Assembly: GCF_021018805.1 (NCBI RefSeq)
Contig: NC_086247.1
Location: 149,447,285-149,511,284 of the forward strand
Length of the DNA stretch: 64,000 nucleotides
Origin: Prinia subflava
Taxonomy: Eukaryota > Chordata > Aves > Passeriformes > Cisticolidae
Direction of reading: 5' to 3'
This document shows, in pieces, positions 1 to 22,600 of this stretch. The first letter of the stretch is position 1, and every line of letters begins with the position of its first letter. Below the pieces are notes generated by a model. The model did not search any database and had not been told where the DNA came from. It worked only from the letters and a program-made list of their open reading frames with translations. The position numbers and the translations under genes are program-made.

Positions 1-3000
1 TGTTTGCTGGGAAGGGGAGCCTTGGAAGCACAGGATGGACCAGCTGTGTTGTCCTTGGGCTCAGCCGGACACACTGCACATTGTCCTGCTCTCCAAGGCA
101 GCGGGAAAGGGGGTGGAAACAGGAGGAGGAAAAAGTTCCAAGCTCTCTACCTTTTGTAGAGAGCCATAGTTAAGTGTTTCATGGACAATGCAGGTACATT
201 CATTCTGTCCTTCCAGTCCAGCCACATCAAAACCCACCCTAAGGAAGACTCAGAATTGGGGAAATGAGAATCAAAACCCCTTCACTGGCTGAGAGGCAGG
301 AGAAACTCCATGTGCAACTGATACAGCCTTCATGCTCTGAGCTGCAGGGATGCATCCCCTGCCTTTGAGGAAAGCATGTATCCAGCTGAGATAGAGGGAT
401 CAAGGCTGTCTGGTGGGCAAGGGCAGCCCCAACCTCTGCCATGGCATGAGCAGCTTTATCAGTGGGAATAGGATGAGGAAAAGGCTCTGCTAAGCTGGGT
501 TCTGCTGCAGAACAGAAAATGCATTGTTTGTAAATCAGACTTTGGAACTGCTTAAGACTTAAACACAGCTTCTATTAATTAAACTTTTGCAGCGCAGCAG
601 TCCCAGAGTGAATACAACACTATTAAATCCCCTGACTGCAGATTTTGTTGCAAAATAAACAAGTTTTTCCAGGGCTGGGCTTGATAGTGCTGATCAAGAG
701 GTTGAGTTGGGTTCAAAGTCATCTCAGAGTCCTAGTGGGGATACGAAAATGGTTGTAACACCTAGAGAAAATTACCTTTAGCAAAATATTTGTACACAGC
801 ACATGTTGTAAAGCCCCAAATGGTCTGACAGAGGTGCTCTTTAATAAGCTCTATGAGCATGTTTCCCAGCAGTGTGAACCTTGTGGGGTTTGTTTTTTAT
901 TGCCTTATTAAAATCTGTTTCCAGGATGCTCAAGCAACATTTTTCCAGCTATTTTTTATGCATAATTACACTTTCTTCCCTATGCTAATTTTATTCCTGT
1001 AAATGTGCCCTGTGGACCAAGCATTGCCTCCCTCATGGTAACACAACTCTTGTCACATTGGTGAAAATGAAGGATGGAATTTGATCCATCGAGGTCAATA
1101 CTTGACCTCTCACCCTCTCTTTCTGAAGCTGAGAACACTGTGCAGCAGTTTCACCAGGTAAACGCTGTCCTCCAGTAAATGAGGAAATGGCACCAACATT
1201 CTTGCACCATAGTAAAACAGAGAACTGGGAATGTTTCTTCAGCACAAGAGGAATGACAGCTGGAAAAGAGCTGCTGCTGCTGGACCCCTCATTCCCACCT
1301 GAATCAGAACTCAGGCTCAAATACGGGCAAGAATCATTAACTCCTCCAAACCACAGAACAGGGGAGTAAAGCTGCACTAGGAGTGATGGGATTCCAGCAC
1401 TTCCAGGGAGTGGGACTCTCCTGGCAGGCTGCTCTTGCCAGCAGTTTTCATCTAGAATAATCTACCCTGGGATGGTTTCCATACTGCTGTCCATATGTTC
1501 ATAGTAGCCATAGCAGAGACACGACTTCCTATGCTCTAGAGGGAACGTGGCCCTGCAAGTGGCTTAGGGTATGGCCCCTCCCGTGGGGAAGAGCAGCTTG
1601 GCCTTGACCTCCAGGAATTCCTTCCAACCAACGCTTCCATGATTCAGTGATCCTTCGTCTTTTCCTGTGGCAGGGCCTTGGCCCAACAGCTGCTGGGTTT
1701 CTAAGTTATTTCCCCAGCTTGGACTGACTGCAAGCCAAAGGAAATAAAGCTGGCAGAATCCCCCGGATTGCTGCACTGTCATAATCCCTGCTGGGGCCTC
1801 CAGAAAGGGTGTGGAACAGGAGCAGCATCCCAAGGGAGCCCTGGCTCTGTCCCCTCCAGCCTGATGGGCACCAGGGCTGAAGATATCCAGGATGGCAACA
1901 CAGAGCACAAAAAAACCCCCAGAGACCTGGACAGGAACATGTGTGAAGTACAATTCCTTGATAAATTTTCTTCCTGGCATGACATAACTCTATTTATCTC
2001 TCTCCCAGGCACAGCCAACCAAAGCCTCTGATGAAGTTACTTAGCCAAAACATGAAAAGAAAATAAAGAACTATCCCCTATCATTCCTCATTTACACTTC
2101 ATTTTGAGACACAGTTTTGTTCTTCGATGCCCACAAAGCAGATTCAGCCTGCTGGGTTTTCATTCTTTATTTTAAAATGTTTTCATAAGTAGCAAAAGTT
2201 TGGATTTTTGAGGAGAAAACCAGAAATTCTGTCTATTTTCAGAATGCCTATAAAGACAGATGCTTTCCCCCTTTGTATCAGGATGCAAAATTATTATAAA
2301 TATATACGTCTGTATAGAAAAATAAATGATTTGGCACTAACAGATTCAACTAAGACAATTTCAGTGAGGGACAGAGACAAAATAATTCTGTAATATCATA
2401 ATCTTATAAAACCCTTTTTTAAAGGTGTTCAAAATTTTTGACCTTCCACTGAGCATGAAAGAGGGGAGAAGAACCCCAAATGCCACTGAAATGGGCAAAC
2501 AGTTCACAACAACTACATTTTGCATAATTCACAATGTCACACTTCAAGTTACTGTGACAAGGCAGATATGAAAGGGTCAGAAGTGCATAAACTTCGGGGT
2601 TTACATAGAAGAGGATACATATTTAAAGCATATTTTATGTTTTAGGGCTGTTACCTCACTTTACCCCAAAATAATTATTTTAGCCTATAGGATAAATCGT
2701 AACTTGTAATAAAGCAAAAGCCCCATAACAGTAAGACCTTCCCAGCATCCAAGCCAAGCAGAGAGAAGGGCCAGAGCACCACAAGCAGGGTGGTAACAAG
2801 ATCCCAACATCTTTCACCACCGACTGGAATATGACATTTATCTATTGGAACACAGAAAATTTAGAAATTCAGCTCCTCTGTTTGCTTTCCCTCCCAGAAT
2901 CAGCACTTTCCCTGTTGGGCCATCACCAAATCATCTATTACAAACATCATCATTTTTCCTTGCTGTTATTTTCCCCTCATATGCAACACGCCAAGTCCCA

Positions 3001-4807
3001 AACCATCAGGACTCTGAAGACCTCGCACGAGGTTCGAGATGCCAAAATTCTCGCTGGTTTTGGTACACCTTGCTCAGAAGGGGAGCAAGGGGAAGAGGAG
3101 GAGAACCCAGTTGTGTTTTTTCCATGCCAGCCAGGGGTCAGTGCCCTGCCATGTGTCCCCATCCCGCCCGCGTTCCCTTGCAGGTGCCAGTGCGGGCCAT
3201 GGCCTCCCTCTAGCGTCCATAGCATGGGCTCCTCTGCCTCAGCTCCCCTCAGGAGCCACCAGAGCCCTTCCAGCTCTCCAGGCAGGAGGAATCCGGTTCG
3301 GTCCTGCGAGTAATGACCCAGAATTGATGTTTATAGACTCTCCCGAGTATGAGAATTCACTGCGCCCCCGGAGCGCCTGGGGATCCAGCAGCCTTCTGAA
3401 GTTCTTCCATAATTAACATTTAACGATTATGCAGAAAGCCCGAGGCAAGCAACTGTCTCCGCTTCTGCAGGAGAGGCCCCAGGGCAATAGGACAACTATT
3501 CAGAAACCCCTCATCAACTGAACTTTCCTTTGCCCACAGACTTCTCACTTGTTCTAGCAAGACAGGAAGGTGCAAATGTCACCTTGGCACGATGGCAGCA
3601 GTTACTTTGGTAGAAGAAACACCCAGCTCCTGGGTCTGTCCAAAAATGGCCCCTGCTGCCAACATGATGTGCGTGAATGAGCTTCACCATGCTCAGGTGC
3701 TGTCAGCCAGGAGGTGCTGCAGCAGCACCTGGGCAGGATTTGGCAGCATCCCTGGTCAGGGATCATTCGCTGACAGGGAGCGTGAGGGAGGGGGCAGGAG
3801 CACATTTCTGTCTCAGCCCTGGTAATGCTTTAAAACAAAGCTAAAATTGAAAAAACTAAATCACATGCAGATGCAACCTTAAAAATGTAAACTAGTAAAA
3901 CATTAAGCTGTAAAATCAACATGAGTCAGTGGCTGAAGTAATGAACAAAGGGGCAGAGTTCAAGCAACTGCACTAAGCAAGATTCCTCTCTTCCTCAATA
4001 TAAAAAGTCAATATTTACTGTCAATCTGTTTAATACACCAATGGATCACTTTAAACACCCCTTTGGGTAGAACTTCTGACCTCCACCCTGGAGAACTGAT
4101 GAGACCCACTAGTCACAGGCAGGATTCAAGGCCAAGGCTAACAAGCAGTGCAGTCTCAACATTGCTCCAAGCCTTAGTCACAGAAATACAGTCATTATTG
4201 TGGCAGTTAATTAAATTAGGCTCTTTCCTATTAATGTAACATTCACTGCCGTATTTTAAACAGCCCAAATGTCAATTTAACACACTCCTTATTCAGTGTT
4301 TAGCCCTGTGCCTTTGAGGCATCCCAAAAGCTGCTGTGTTTTGGAAGGCTTTTAAAGGTGAAAGAATTCGAGATCTGAAACCACTGAAGTCAGACCTTGG
4401 TCAAGTCAATGAGCAGTAGTAGCCCCTGCTTTGTGTAGTAAGGACTGTCACTAAAAAGATGTATTTTATTTTAATTCAGTATTTTAAGACTGAATTCCTC
4501 CTGAAGGAGAAGTAAAAATTTAGTAATATCTGGGAATATTAAATGCTAGTATAAGGTCACTGAACAGAAACAGACCTGTTCAATATGGTAAAATTCCCAC
4601 AAGCCTCGATGTTACTGTAGCTTTTAAAACGTTGACAAAATCTGTAGTTTGAGGCTCTGAGGTCTTGCTAGTTCTTACAACAGAGTATTCCTGTATCAGA
4701 CACTCTTTAAATGTGTATTTTCAGTATTTTTACTGGAAGTGCTTACTCCACAAATGCTGGATGCTGCTGCTGCTCACTGGCCTAACCCAGAACACCCAAA
4801 CAGTTGC
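1..4807. other. Flank downstream of MYD88, no gene recognised
   Basis: Short open frames show no recognisable domain or spliced homology. The stretch 2140-2720 is notably AT-rich. In mammals OXSR1 lies downstream of MYD88, but I see no OXSR1 exon here. Some of this may be an extended MYD88 3' UTR. Confidence 0.5.
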
Positions 4808-4813
4808 TTTATT
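4808..4813 (-). terminator. MYD88: Candidate MYD88 poly(A) signal
   Basis: TTTATT on the plus strand is AATAAA on the gene strand, about 170 nt after the stop codon. Another lies at 4465-4470. Mammalian MYD88 has a longer 3' UTR, so either site, or a more distal one, may be the main one. Confidence 0.35.
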
Positions 4814-4983
4814 TCCCCTCAGAGTTGTGAGAAAGTGCTGGAGAGAGTTCTTTGTTCCCAGTCACAGGCTCCAAGCAAGGATCCAGGTCCTGAAGTGGTG
4901 GAAGACCCTGTGTCAAGGACACCCCTGGTCTGCAGGCACAGCCAGGACAGGTTACAAGAGCACCCAGCTCTCAGGACTTTGCA

Positions 4984-14386
<9,403 letters not shown>

Positions 14387-14599
14387 GGCCGTGCCGCGCT
14401 CCCAACTTCCCCTTCCCGGCACTTTCGCTTCCCGGCTCGCCCCGCCTCTCCGCCGCCTCCGCGGGGCTCGCTCGGCTCGCCCGCCCGCCCTCCCTGAGGG
14501 GCCGGGCGCGTTTGCAGCGGAACCGTGAGGGCGGCAGGAGCACGGTGCTGCTTCCCTGCCCTGTGCCGGCACCGCCAGCGCTGTGTCCGGGTCTGGGCT

Positions 14600-15040
14600 C
14601 AGGGCAGCAAGGGCTGAGCGGGTCCAGAGGAGGGCAACAAAGCTGGTGAGGAACGCTTGAAGGAGCTGGGGTTGTTTAGCCTGGAGGAGGCTTAGAGGTG
14701 ACCTTATTGCTCTCTACACCTTCCTGAAGGGAGGTTGCAGACAGGTGGGGGTCGGTGTCTTCCACCGGGCAGCAACTGACAGAACAAGGGGACACAGTCT
14801 CAAGCTACGTCAGGGAAGGTACAGGTTAGATATTAGGAAAAAAAAATCACTGAAAGAGTAATAAAGCACTGGAATTGTCTTCCCAGGGAGGTGGTGGAGT
14901 CACCATCTCTGGATGTGTTTAAAAAAAGACTGGACATGGCACTTAGTGCTATAGTCTAGTTGAGGTGTTAAGGCATAGGTTGGACTTGATGATCTTAGAG
15001 GTCTCTTCCAACCTCATTATTCTGTGATTCTGTGATTCTG
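14600..15040 (+). mobile_element. CR1 LINE 3' fragment upstream of MYD88
   Basis: The ordered CR1 blocks run from GGTCCAGAGGAGGGCAACAA and AGGAGCTGGGGTTGTTTAGC through GGAGGTGGTGGAGTCACCAT to CTTCCAACCTCATTATTCTG. It ends in the typical 8-bp terminal repeat (TCTGTGAT/TCTGTGAT). The element begins about 215 bp upstream of the MYD88 start codon. Confidence 0.92.
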
Positions 15041-15418
15041 AGAGGCCGAAGGAGCTGGGGGCTGTTCAATCTGGAGAAAAGGATGCCCGGGGGATATTAT
15101 CACTCTCGAAAACTCCCTCCTGCCAGGAGGTTGTAGACAGGTGTGGGTTGGCCTCTTCTCCCAGGCAATAAATGACAGGGCAAGATGACAGAATCTTAGA
15201 CTGTGCTGGGTAAGTTTAGGTTGGACATCAGGAAGTATTTTTTTCACAGAAAGGATGATTACATTGCAATGGGCTTCCCCAGAGAGGTGGTGGAATCGCC
15301 ATCCCTGGAGCTGTTTAAGGAAACTCTGGATGTGGCACTCAGTGACACGGTGATGCTGGGTCACAGGTTGGACTCCATCTCAGAGGGCTTTTCCAACCTA
15401 ATTTATTCTGTGATTCTC
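15041..15418 (+). mobile_element. Second CR1 LINE 3' fragment, directly following
   Basis: A diverged CR1 copy in the same orientation: GGAGCTGGGGGCTGTTCAAT, AGGTTGGACATCAGGAAGTA, GAGGTGGTGGAATCGCCATC, ending in ATTCTGTGATTCTCC. It starts where the first copy's terminal repeat stops. Confidence 0.9.
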
Positions 15419-16511
15419 CTGCTGGGCTTTGTCCAAACGCAGTGCCCTTCCCTCTGGAGAGGCCTGGACAGGGATCTGTGCTGTGTGTCAGGAGATACTT
15501 ACGCCAGGGAGAACAGAGCTGTCACTGAAGCTGTTTCACTCTATTCCCCTCCAAATCACCCCCTGATGGCCACATTCCTGCCCAGGCTCCTAATACAACA
15601 AGTAGCAGAATTCTTAATGTGGCTCTGACAGGGCTTATATTCAAAATCTCTCGGTTTTTCTGCTATTAGCATGACAACTTGCTCTTGTGTTCAATGTCTG
15701 TTTATTTCTCACCCAGACCTGAACCCATCAACGCAGTGTTCAGAGATTTCACAATATTACAGTTATTCTTTACAGAACAGGCCCAGTGGATCTCTAGTAG
15801 CAATAAATCCAGAACTACATCCTATCTTTGGTGGTCAAAGTGTTCAGATCTAGGCTCCCCTCAGATGACAAGGCTCCATGACAGTACAAATATGGCCATC
15901 TCCAAATTCCCAAACTCTTCCTGCAAGTACCACACTCTGCATAAAAATAAAATCCTAAAAATGGCTAGGGATCCATTTCAAACTGTTTTTGATGCCGAGT
16001 ACAAAACACAATTTTTGGCTATGAACTGAACATTTTTCAGCTTCCAGGAAGCTTTTTTTGTACCAAAACCAATAGTGTACTGCAAGGAAGTTTTCAGGAG
16101 GAACACAGTGCTTCCCCAAAGTACTGCAGGAGACAGAGTAAAAGAACATCCTCTGCAGTCTCTATCTATGGAGCTGTGTGGAAATGAGGAAGATAAAATA
16201 TTCCAGTAGCAAAACTTTTAATTGCACAGTGATTGGTGGGTTTAAAACTTTAAAACATGAAAAATGAGCATAAGAAGTTTCAGTTCTGACTGAACACCTG
16301 CCACATAAACCACTGGCTCCAGACTGTAAGGAGAGGTGCTAATACACAACCTCCAAACACCCACATCCAGGAGTGTTCCTGGGAACACCAGACAGGCAGA
16401 TCCTGTGTTATTTTACCATGCCAAACCTGTATCTTGGGCTTGTTGGAGGTGATTATCCATTCTCCAGGCACCCTCAGCAGTAAAACCTCCTGCTGAGCAC
16501 TCCTTCAGCCT
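15419..16511. other. CRY-DASH 3' UTR and flank
   Basis: Transcribed from the CRY-DASH stop at 16512 leftwards. The first clear gene-strand AATAAA is at 15701-15706 (plus-strand TTTATT), which would give a 3' UTR of about 0.8 kb. No other gene is seen. Confidence 0.45.
15701..15706 (-). terminator. CRY-DASH: Candidate CRY-DASH poly(A) signal
   Basis: AATAAA on the gene strand, 806 nt beyond the stop codon and just outside the CR1 pair. It is the first clear hexamer outside repeat DNA. Confidence 0.3.
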
Positions 16512-16607
16512 TCAGCAGGCATCTTTCTTGCGAGAGAAGTAAAAATCTATCCCTCTGTCCTTGTGCTGCGCTGGTGCCCTCCTGCCCCTGGGATAGGGAC
16601 TTCCTCC
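16512..16607 (-). CDS. CRY-DASH: CRY-DASH exon 14 (C-terminus, stop)
   Basis: The acceptor TCATTTGCCACAG opens 31 codons ending [18 protein letters not shown] and TGA at 16512-16514. The RGIDFYFS tail is the family signature at the extreme C-terminus. Phase 0 entry fits exon 13. Confidence 0.92.
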   Translation of the reverse strand, partial: GGSPYPRGRRAPAQHKDRGIDFYFSRKKDAC

Positions 16608-19600
16608 CTGTGGCAAATGACAAGAACAGCGAGATATTTACTGATGCTGCAGAGTGGATTTGGTCACAAAACAGTGCTGACATCCAGGAGAACGTGCACA
16701 TGGAACTTCTGCCTCCCAAGTTCACCCAAAAAGGCAGAAAACCACTGCTCTAGGCTGGGATTTAGGAAACTAGGATTTCTGGTAAGGTGAGCTGGAAAAG
16801 TTGCTCAAAATTGAATTTTTGCCTGATGGAGAAGCTTTTTGGCTTCAAGTTTCATCACTTTCTCAAAGTATCTCACTAAGGTGCTCCTGCAGAGTCCTTT
16901 CTTTCATCCCAGGAGGTTACTAATCCAGGTTACTAATCCAACAGCATGGATGAAGCAGAAGGCTTTGCTTCCACAAAACCTTCCCTTCATGGCAAAGGAA
17001 TCTGGCCTAAAAATTTGGTACTGCACCTTGGGATTAAAACCTGAAATGGGGGCATGCTTCATTCTTCACTGACTTGGTACCATGCCTAAATTTGAGCCTC
17101 CATAAAGTATCCTCACTCAGGAGGAGGGAGGGAAGATGCATGGGGGAAAGGCAAGATGCTGAACATTCTTACAATACACAACTCTTGGTTACATCCATTT
17201 CCTTCCATACCCATCTCCTCCAAGAACAGCATCCCAGGCAGCAGATAAAAGCCTTGACATGCTGCAGGATTAGCCTCTCATTCTGCCACCATTCCAAAGG
17301 GGAGATGCACCCAAAAAGCAAAGTGCAAGGAGCAGTGCTCATATTTACAGGTCTTGCTGACTCCAGTTTGGACACACTCAAGCAGGAAGTTGGTTGTTTT
17401 TACTTCCACCTCCTGAACAAAAAGGACACTGGGCTGTTTCTCTTTTGTCTACCTGTATCAGGAGGCCTTGGAGAAACCCACCCCTCTGGCAGGGCTGCCA
17501 GGGCATGGAAGGATGCTCAGGACACGCTGTGGCTAAGCCCTGCTGACTACACAAGTGACAGAGAAGCAGCACAAATTTACATCCTTCACCACAGTGGGTA
17601 GGACAGAGAGCTAAATCCTCCTGGCTGCACAGTCCCTGCTGTGCTGTAATGTGAGCTTGCACTAAAACAACTTCTTTTCCCTTTACACCTGAGAAAGAAG
17701 AGCAGAACTCAGACGCAGAGCAGCCCCTGGAGCCCTCCCGCCCCATCCCAGCCTTCCCAGTACTCACAGGCCTCTGGTGGATGTGTCGGCTCCACTCTGG
17801 GGCTGTCACCACTGGCTGAGGGTAGGTCTCACCTAGAGTTACTCCTGCCTGGGAGAGAGCAGCACTGCTCAGTGCCCAGGGGGTGTGGATGTCTGCTCCC
17901 TTGATGCCCTGCAGTTCTGGCACCCACAGCCGGACATAATCCCCCTGCAGAGAGAACCAGTGACAGGATCCATTCAGTGACAATCTGTGCTCCCCAGCGA
18001 GGCTCTTTCTCAATGGGAAAGAGAGGAATCAGATCTCCAGGCAGAGAAGCTGGTGTTGTACAGCCTCAGTTACCTCTGACAAGCCTTAGCCCCTCTTGCT
18101 AAATCCTCCACCCAGAGTTAGTGCCTGAAGAGAGACCCGGATGCTGGAGCTCTTCTCCCATGCTCATACTGCAGGCAGAGAGGGGAGGCAGAGGTGCATT
18201 TTCAGCACTGTTCACCTGTCCTGTTTAGGACATCTTGAAATGAAGTCACCCCCAAGAATTGTCCCTTGACTGAAGGAGAATTGGATGACTAGCTCAGCTG
18301 CACACTCTTGTGCTCCTGAATCTCTCCTGTTTAACTCTACTGCTGTGTCCTCTACTAGGACTAATTTCTGATTTCTTGTTAAATCCTGCCAGCTACAGTG
18401 CCAAAAGGCAACAGCACAGCCTGATGTGCAGCTAAGGAATAGTGTGGAAACAGGTAATCCAATATGTGAATACTGGCTAAGCACATGGAAAGGGCAATTT
18501 ATCTGCTCCCATCATTTAAGAGAGGATAGGCAGAGATGTCACAGGTTCAATCTACTCTTCAGCACCTCTCAAGGAATGGTTCTGTCTCTGAGGTAACTCC
18601 TGAGTTCTCCAAGAAGCTGCTCTGTGCTCAGGGAAGCATCTGTGTGAGGTACTGATGGGATGTGGCTGTGACTTGGAAGAAGTGGTGACAAAACACTTAA
18701 CACACTGACCAGGGAGGGTGTGGGGACTTCCAGCCTCCCTGGGGACAGCTGCAGGTTGTTAAAGTTGCATTGTCCTGTACACAAGGGGGAACCTGCCCCA
18801 CTGTTGGCCAGGAGACACAAGAACTGGTTTTGTCCCACACTGATCTCCTCTGCCCCCTGAAAACACCACATGTCCTTCACTGCATTCATCCCTGTGAAAC
18901 AGCCAAGCAAGACTCACATTCCCATCGTAATCCAGGCCTTGTTTGATCATGTTAAACTTCCTGTTGTCCCGTGGGTCGTTGCCAATGCCAGCGCTGTACA
19001 ACCAGTTGCCGTAATTGCTACAAACATCGTAATCCACCTTGAAGACACAGGGAGAAAACAGTCAGAAGAGCTGGGCTGGCCCTTGGTCAATCTTCTCGTC
19101 CATCCCTTAGCTCAGGGGAAAATTCTTTGAATTTTCCTGGGATTCACTCCAGCCAGACTGGGGTGGTCAGAGCTCCCCTATGTTAGTACAGGCATCTGGC
19201 TCAGAAAAGGACCTGCAAGGCTGCTTTTTACAGCTGGGAACAGCTTCCCAGGCTCCTCCAATTCACAATACTTAGGTCAGTGAAACAGATAAAAGACCAA
19301 AGTCTCTTTCTCAGTTTCTTTCTTTTTAAAGGCAAATCCTTCTCTGCCATCATCTGGCAGACTTCACAAGTAGCCCTAACATTTCAATGCTCACATTCCA
19401 AAATAAAGTATTCAAATATGAGAGGAAATTCTTTCTGACCAGTTAGCCAGACACTACACAGTGGCAAAATCATCTCTGCAGATCCTACTAGGCAGTTTGG
19501 AGAGAAGTCTAACTCAGACTGTGCAGACAAACCATACAGTTTACATGAACATGCAAATGACACAAACACTGCAGTTTTTCCCATTGTCAAGTTATTCCTT

Positions 19601-22600
19601 CTCTAAACAAATAAAAAGCTCTCAAGGATGCTTATATAACATGGAGCAGGGCTTTTGGAACAAGCAGAAATGAGAGCAGAATGTGACCCCATCAGAGTGC
19701 ACTCCAGCTGGGCAGGGTAGCTTAAATCCAACATCAGAAGTTTTATGGTTGTAGGACAATTCAAACCCTGCTCAGGAGCAGAGTGGAAGTGATAGCAAGG
19801 AGGGTTTGGCATCTCTGAGCATTCCTAGGGGTGTCTGTGCTGCAAAAGCAGCAGCTGTGGCAGAAAGAGCTGCTTCAGTGCTCTTCTCCCTTGACTGCAG
19901 CCACAGCAGCAACCAGTCCACAAAGAGATGTTTCCAGGATCTCAGCCAGTCCTTGGTGTGAGGATCTCAATGCTCCAGGATGGCAGAGGGCTCAGGGAGT
20001 GTGCTCTGTCGAGCTGCCCTTTCTCTGCAGAGCCAGTGAGTGCTGGGGTCAGGGTGAGCAGCCAGCTCTGCTCCCTGGGCACCAGGCTTCCCCTTCCCCG
20101 CTCACTTCCTCCAGCTGGTGAGATAAGGAGGGAGGAAAGGTGCCACTGGAGGCCTGATTGTGTGACCAACATGCAGGAAAGCGTGTGTGGGAGGTGAGGG
20201 CAAATCCAAGGGGGCCTGGAGGAGGCAGCCTCATTTCCCCCTCAGCCTTGCCCCTTCCTGGCATTCTCTCCTGTTTGTTTCTCTGCCTTTCCTTGGGGCC
20301 TGACCCTGTGAATGAAATCAATGCAGTCAGAGCTGAAATATTCTCAGTTCAGGACACCAGTGCTCTCTGGCCTTTCCCCTGGCTCCAGTGGGTTGCAGAG
20401 AGCTTGTGCCTCAGTTTCCCTGCCTGTCTGATATGGATGGCACACACAAACACTCAGGGAGCCTTTGCTGGCAGTACTGGAGATGAAATAGGCATTGCTT
20501 TCCTTTTTTTCGAGGCAAGTGAGACCAGTTTCAGTTCTGTACTGGCCTCTACCCTTCTATAGCCATGTCCTCCCCACCAAGCTGATGTCTCCTGTGTGCT
20601 GCTCTGGGGATGCCACCAGGTTACAGAAACACAGCTGGGGCACCTGGGGCTTCCCAAGGTGAAAGGGCCAGTGCAGCGTGCTGAATTCTGCTTCCAGTAA
20701 GGCTGGGATTCATGTCAAAAAAGAAATGTAGATAATACAGGCAGCATCTTTCTAGTGTGAGACCTTCCAGGTCTTCCTCACTTGTGCAATAGGACACACT
20801 TGTGGAAGGCTCTCATCTGGGAAAGCCTCACTTCATGGAGCTCCCAAAACTCATTTCTGGAGGATCCTGAGTCCTGCACCCTGTTGTTGCCCAAGGCCAC
20901 TGCTGCTCACAGCATTGGCATGGGAGAGCACCCAGATTTTCCTCCTGCAGCCAAAGCCACATCAGAGCCCAGCTCCAAAGAAGTTAAAAAAAATTACATC
21001 CACAAAAAAAGCCTCTTTTAATTGCAGATATCGGCAAGGCAACTGGGCTTTCTCTGCCCATCCAGCACTCTGAGTCTGGAAAGTCTTCTGATTGCCAGTA
21101 GCCTCCTGTATTCCACAGATAAGACCTTTAATGTGAGGCTGATGAGAATATTTGGCCTTTTTCAGTTAGTACCATGAGAATCCATGGGGACTGAGGTCAG
21201 AAGAGTGACCCAGCTATTTAACTGAGCTCACACAGCTGCTGAAGGATATATGAGAGAGGAATTGGTGCTCCATTGGCAGGGAGGGCTGTAACAGCCCAGA
21301 ATGAAGAAGAATGCCTCCAGCCAGGGTGGAGCTCCGTGGAAGCTGATCCAGCTATTGTCCCTACTTGCCTGTGCTTGACTAGATGGCTTCCCAGTCCACA
21401 GCCATCAATGCATAGACACTGTGCCAGCACACACTTGTTTTTATGTTCTGTTTCTGGGCTGCCCTCCTCCCCAGCCGCTGGGGTGAGCAAATCAGAGCGT
21501 TGTTAGCATAATTCAAGTTTGAAAGTTTTCTCATGTGCGACAGATCTCTGGCCAAAACCCTACACAGAGGATCAACACTTGCTGCAAACTTCCTAGCTTC
21601 ATCTTTGTTGATGGCACCTCCACTGGGGCAAAATTCCTTTTACTTATGTGAGCTTTGGGACATTCACACCCTGAAAAAAGTACCTACATGGTCTTGTGTC
21701 AGCCTGAAAATTATTGATCGTCACCTGTACCCTTTCTTATAAACCAGGGCTGTCCTCCTGCCTTCATTCAGCTCCAGGTACACAAAGGGCCCAGTCTTAC
21801 CAGCAGGTATTCAAACCACTCTGCCCCCATCCTCCAGTCCAGCCCCAGGTCCTTGGTGAGGAAGCTGGCGACGTTCTGCCGCCCTCTGTTCGACATGAAG
21901 CCCGTGGCACGCAGCTCCCTCATGTTGGCATCCACAAAGGGAACCCCAGTTCTGCCCTCTGCAGAGATAAAACACAGCACTGGGATATCAGGATGCTTTT
22001 GGGCACTCCAACCAGCCTGTGGTCATGTATTCACAGCCATTTCCAAGACAGTGCCAGTGCTCAGCAGCAGGGAGAGATTTCAATGTGGCTAGCTGGAAGG
22101 CAGCCACTAAGATCCACTGGAAATTAAATTGGATATCATATTGAAAATTAAGCTGGGGAAGAGTTTTGGCAAGAAGAAGGAAAAAAATTACAGAAAAATC
22201 TCAGACTGGAAAAACAATCAGGTGGGTTGAAGGGAATTTTGCAGAGTAAAATAAATATGCAGACAATAGTGAGATGGGCCAAGAACAGAAAGATTCTTGA
22301 CAGGTGACTAACAGGGGGATGTACTGGACAGGGTTAGTACCTGCAAAGTAGAGTTTGTCTGTTGTTAAGGGAAAGATTTACTGTGCCTGGATGATTTATT
22401 TTATGCTGTGTGCAAATGGGTACACGTGGCATTAACACGAAAAAAGACCCAGAGGTGTGTATTGCACTGATTCTAATACTTTAATCTGTTAGTCCCTCCA
22501 AGTTTTGAAATAAGCTTGCTATTCATGTTACAACAACAAAGTTATAACAGCTAAAGAAAAGGCTGTGGGACTACAAGAGATGTGATTTAATCCAAATCTG

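Noticed and set aside
1..4983. OXSR1 exons downstream of MYD88
   Set aside because: Expected from mammalian synteny, but no kinase-like exon or suitable splice sites were seen.
14387..14572. Upstream in-frame MYD88 ATG
   Set aside because: It would add 62 residues with no counterpart in other MyD88 proteins; the ATG at 14386 has better context and alignment.
17378..17767. C-terminal extension of CRY-DASH exon 13
   Set aside because: The frame stays open, but it follows a strong donor (GTGAGT), lacks similarity to the family, and the true C-terminal exon RGIDFYFS lies at 16512-16607.
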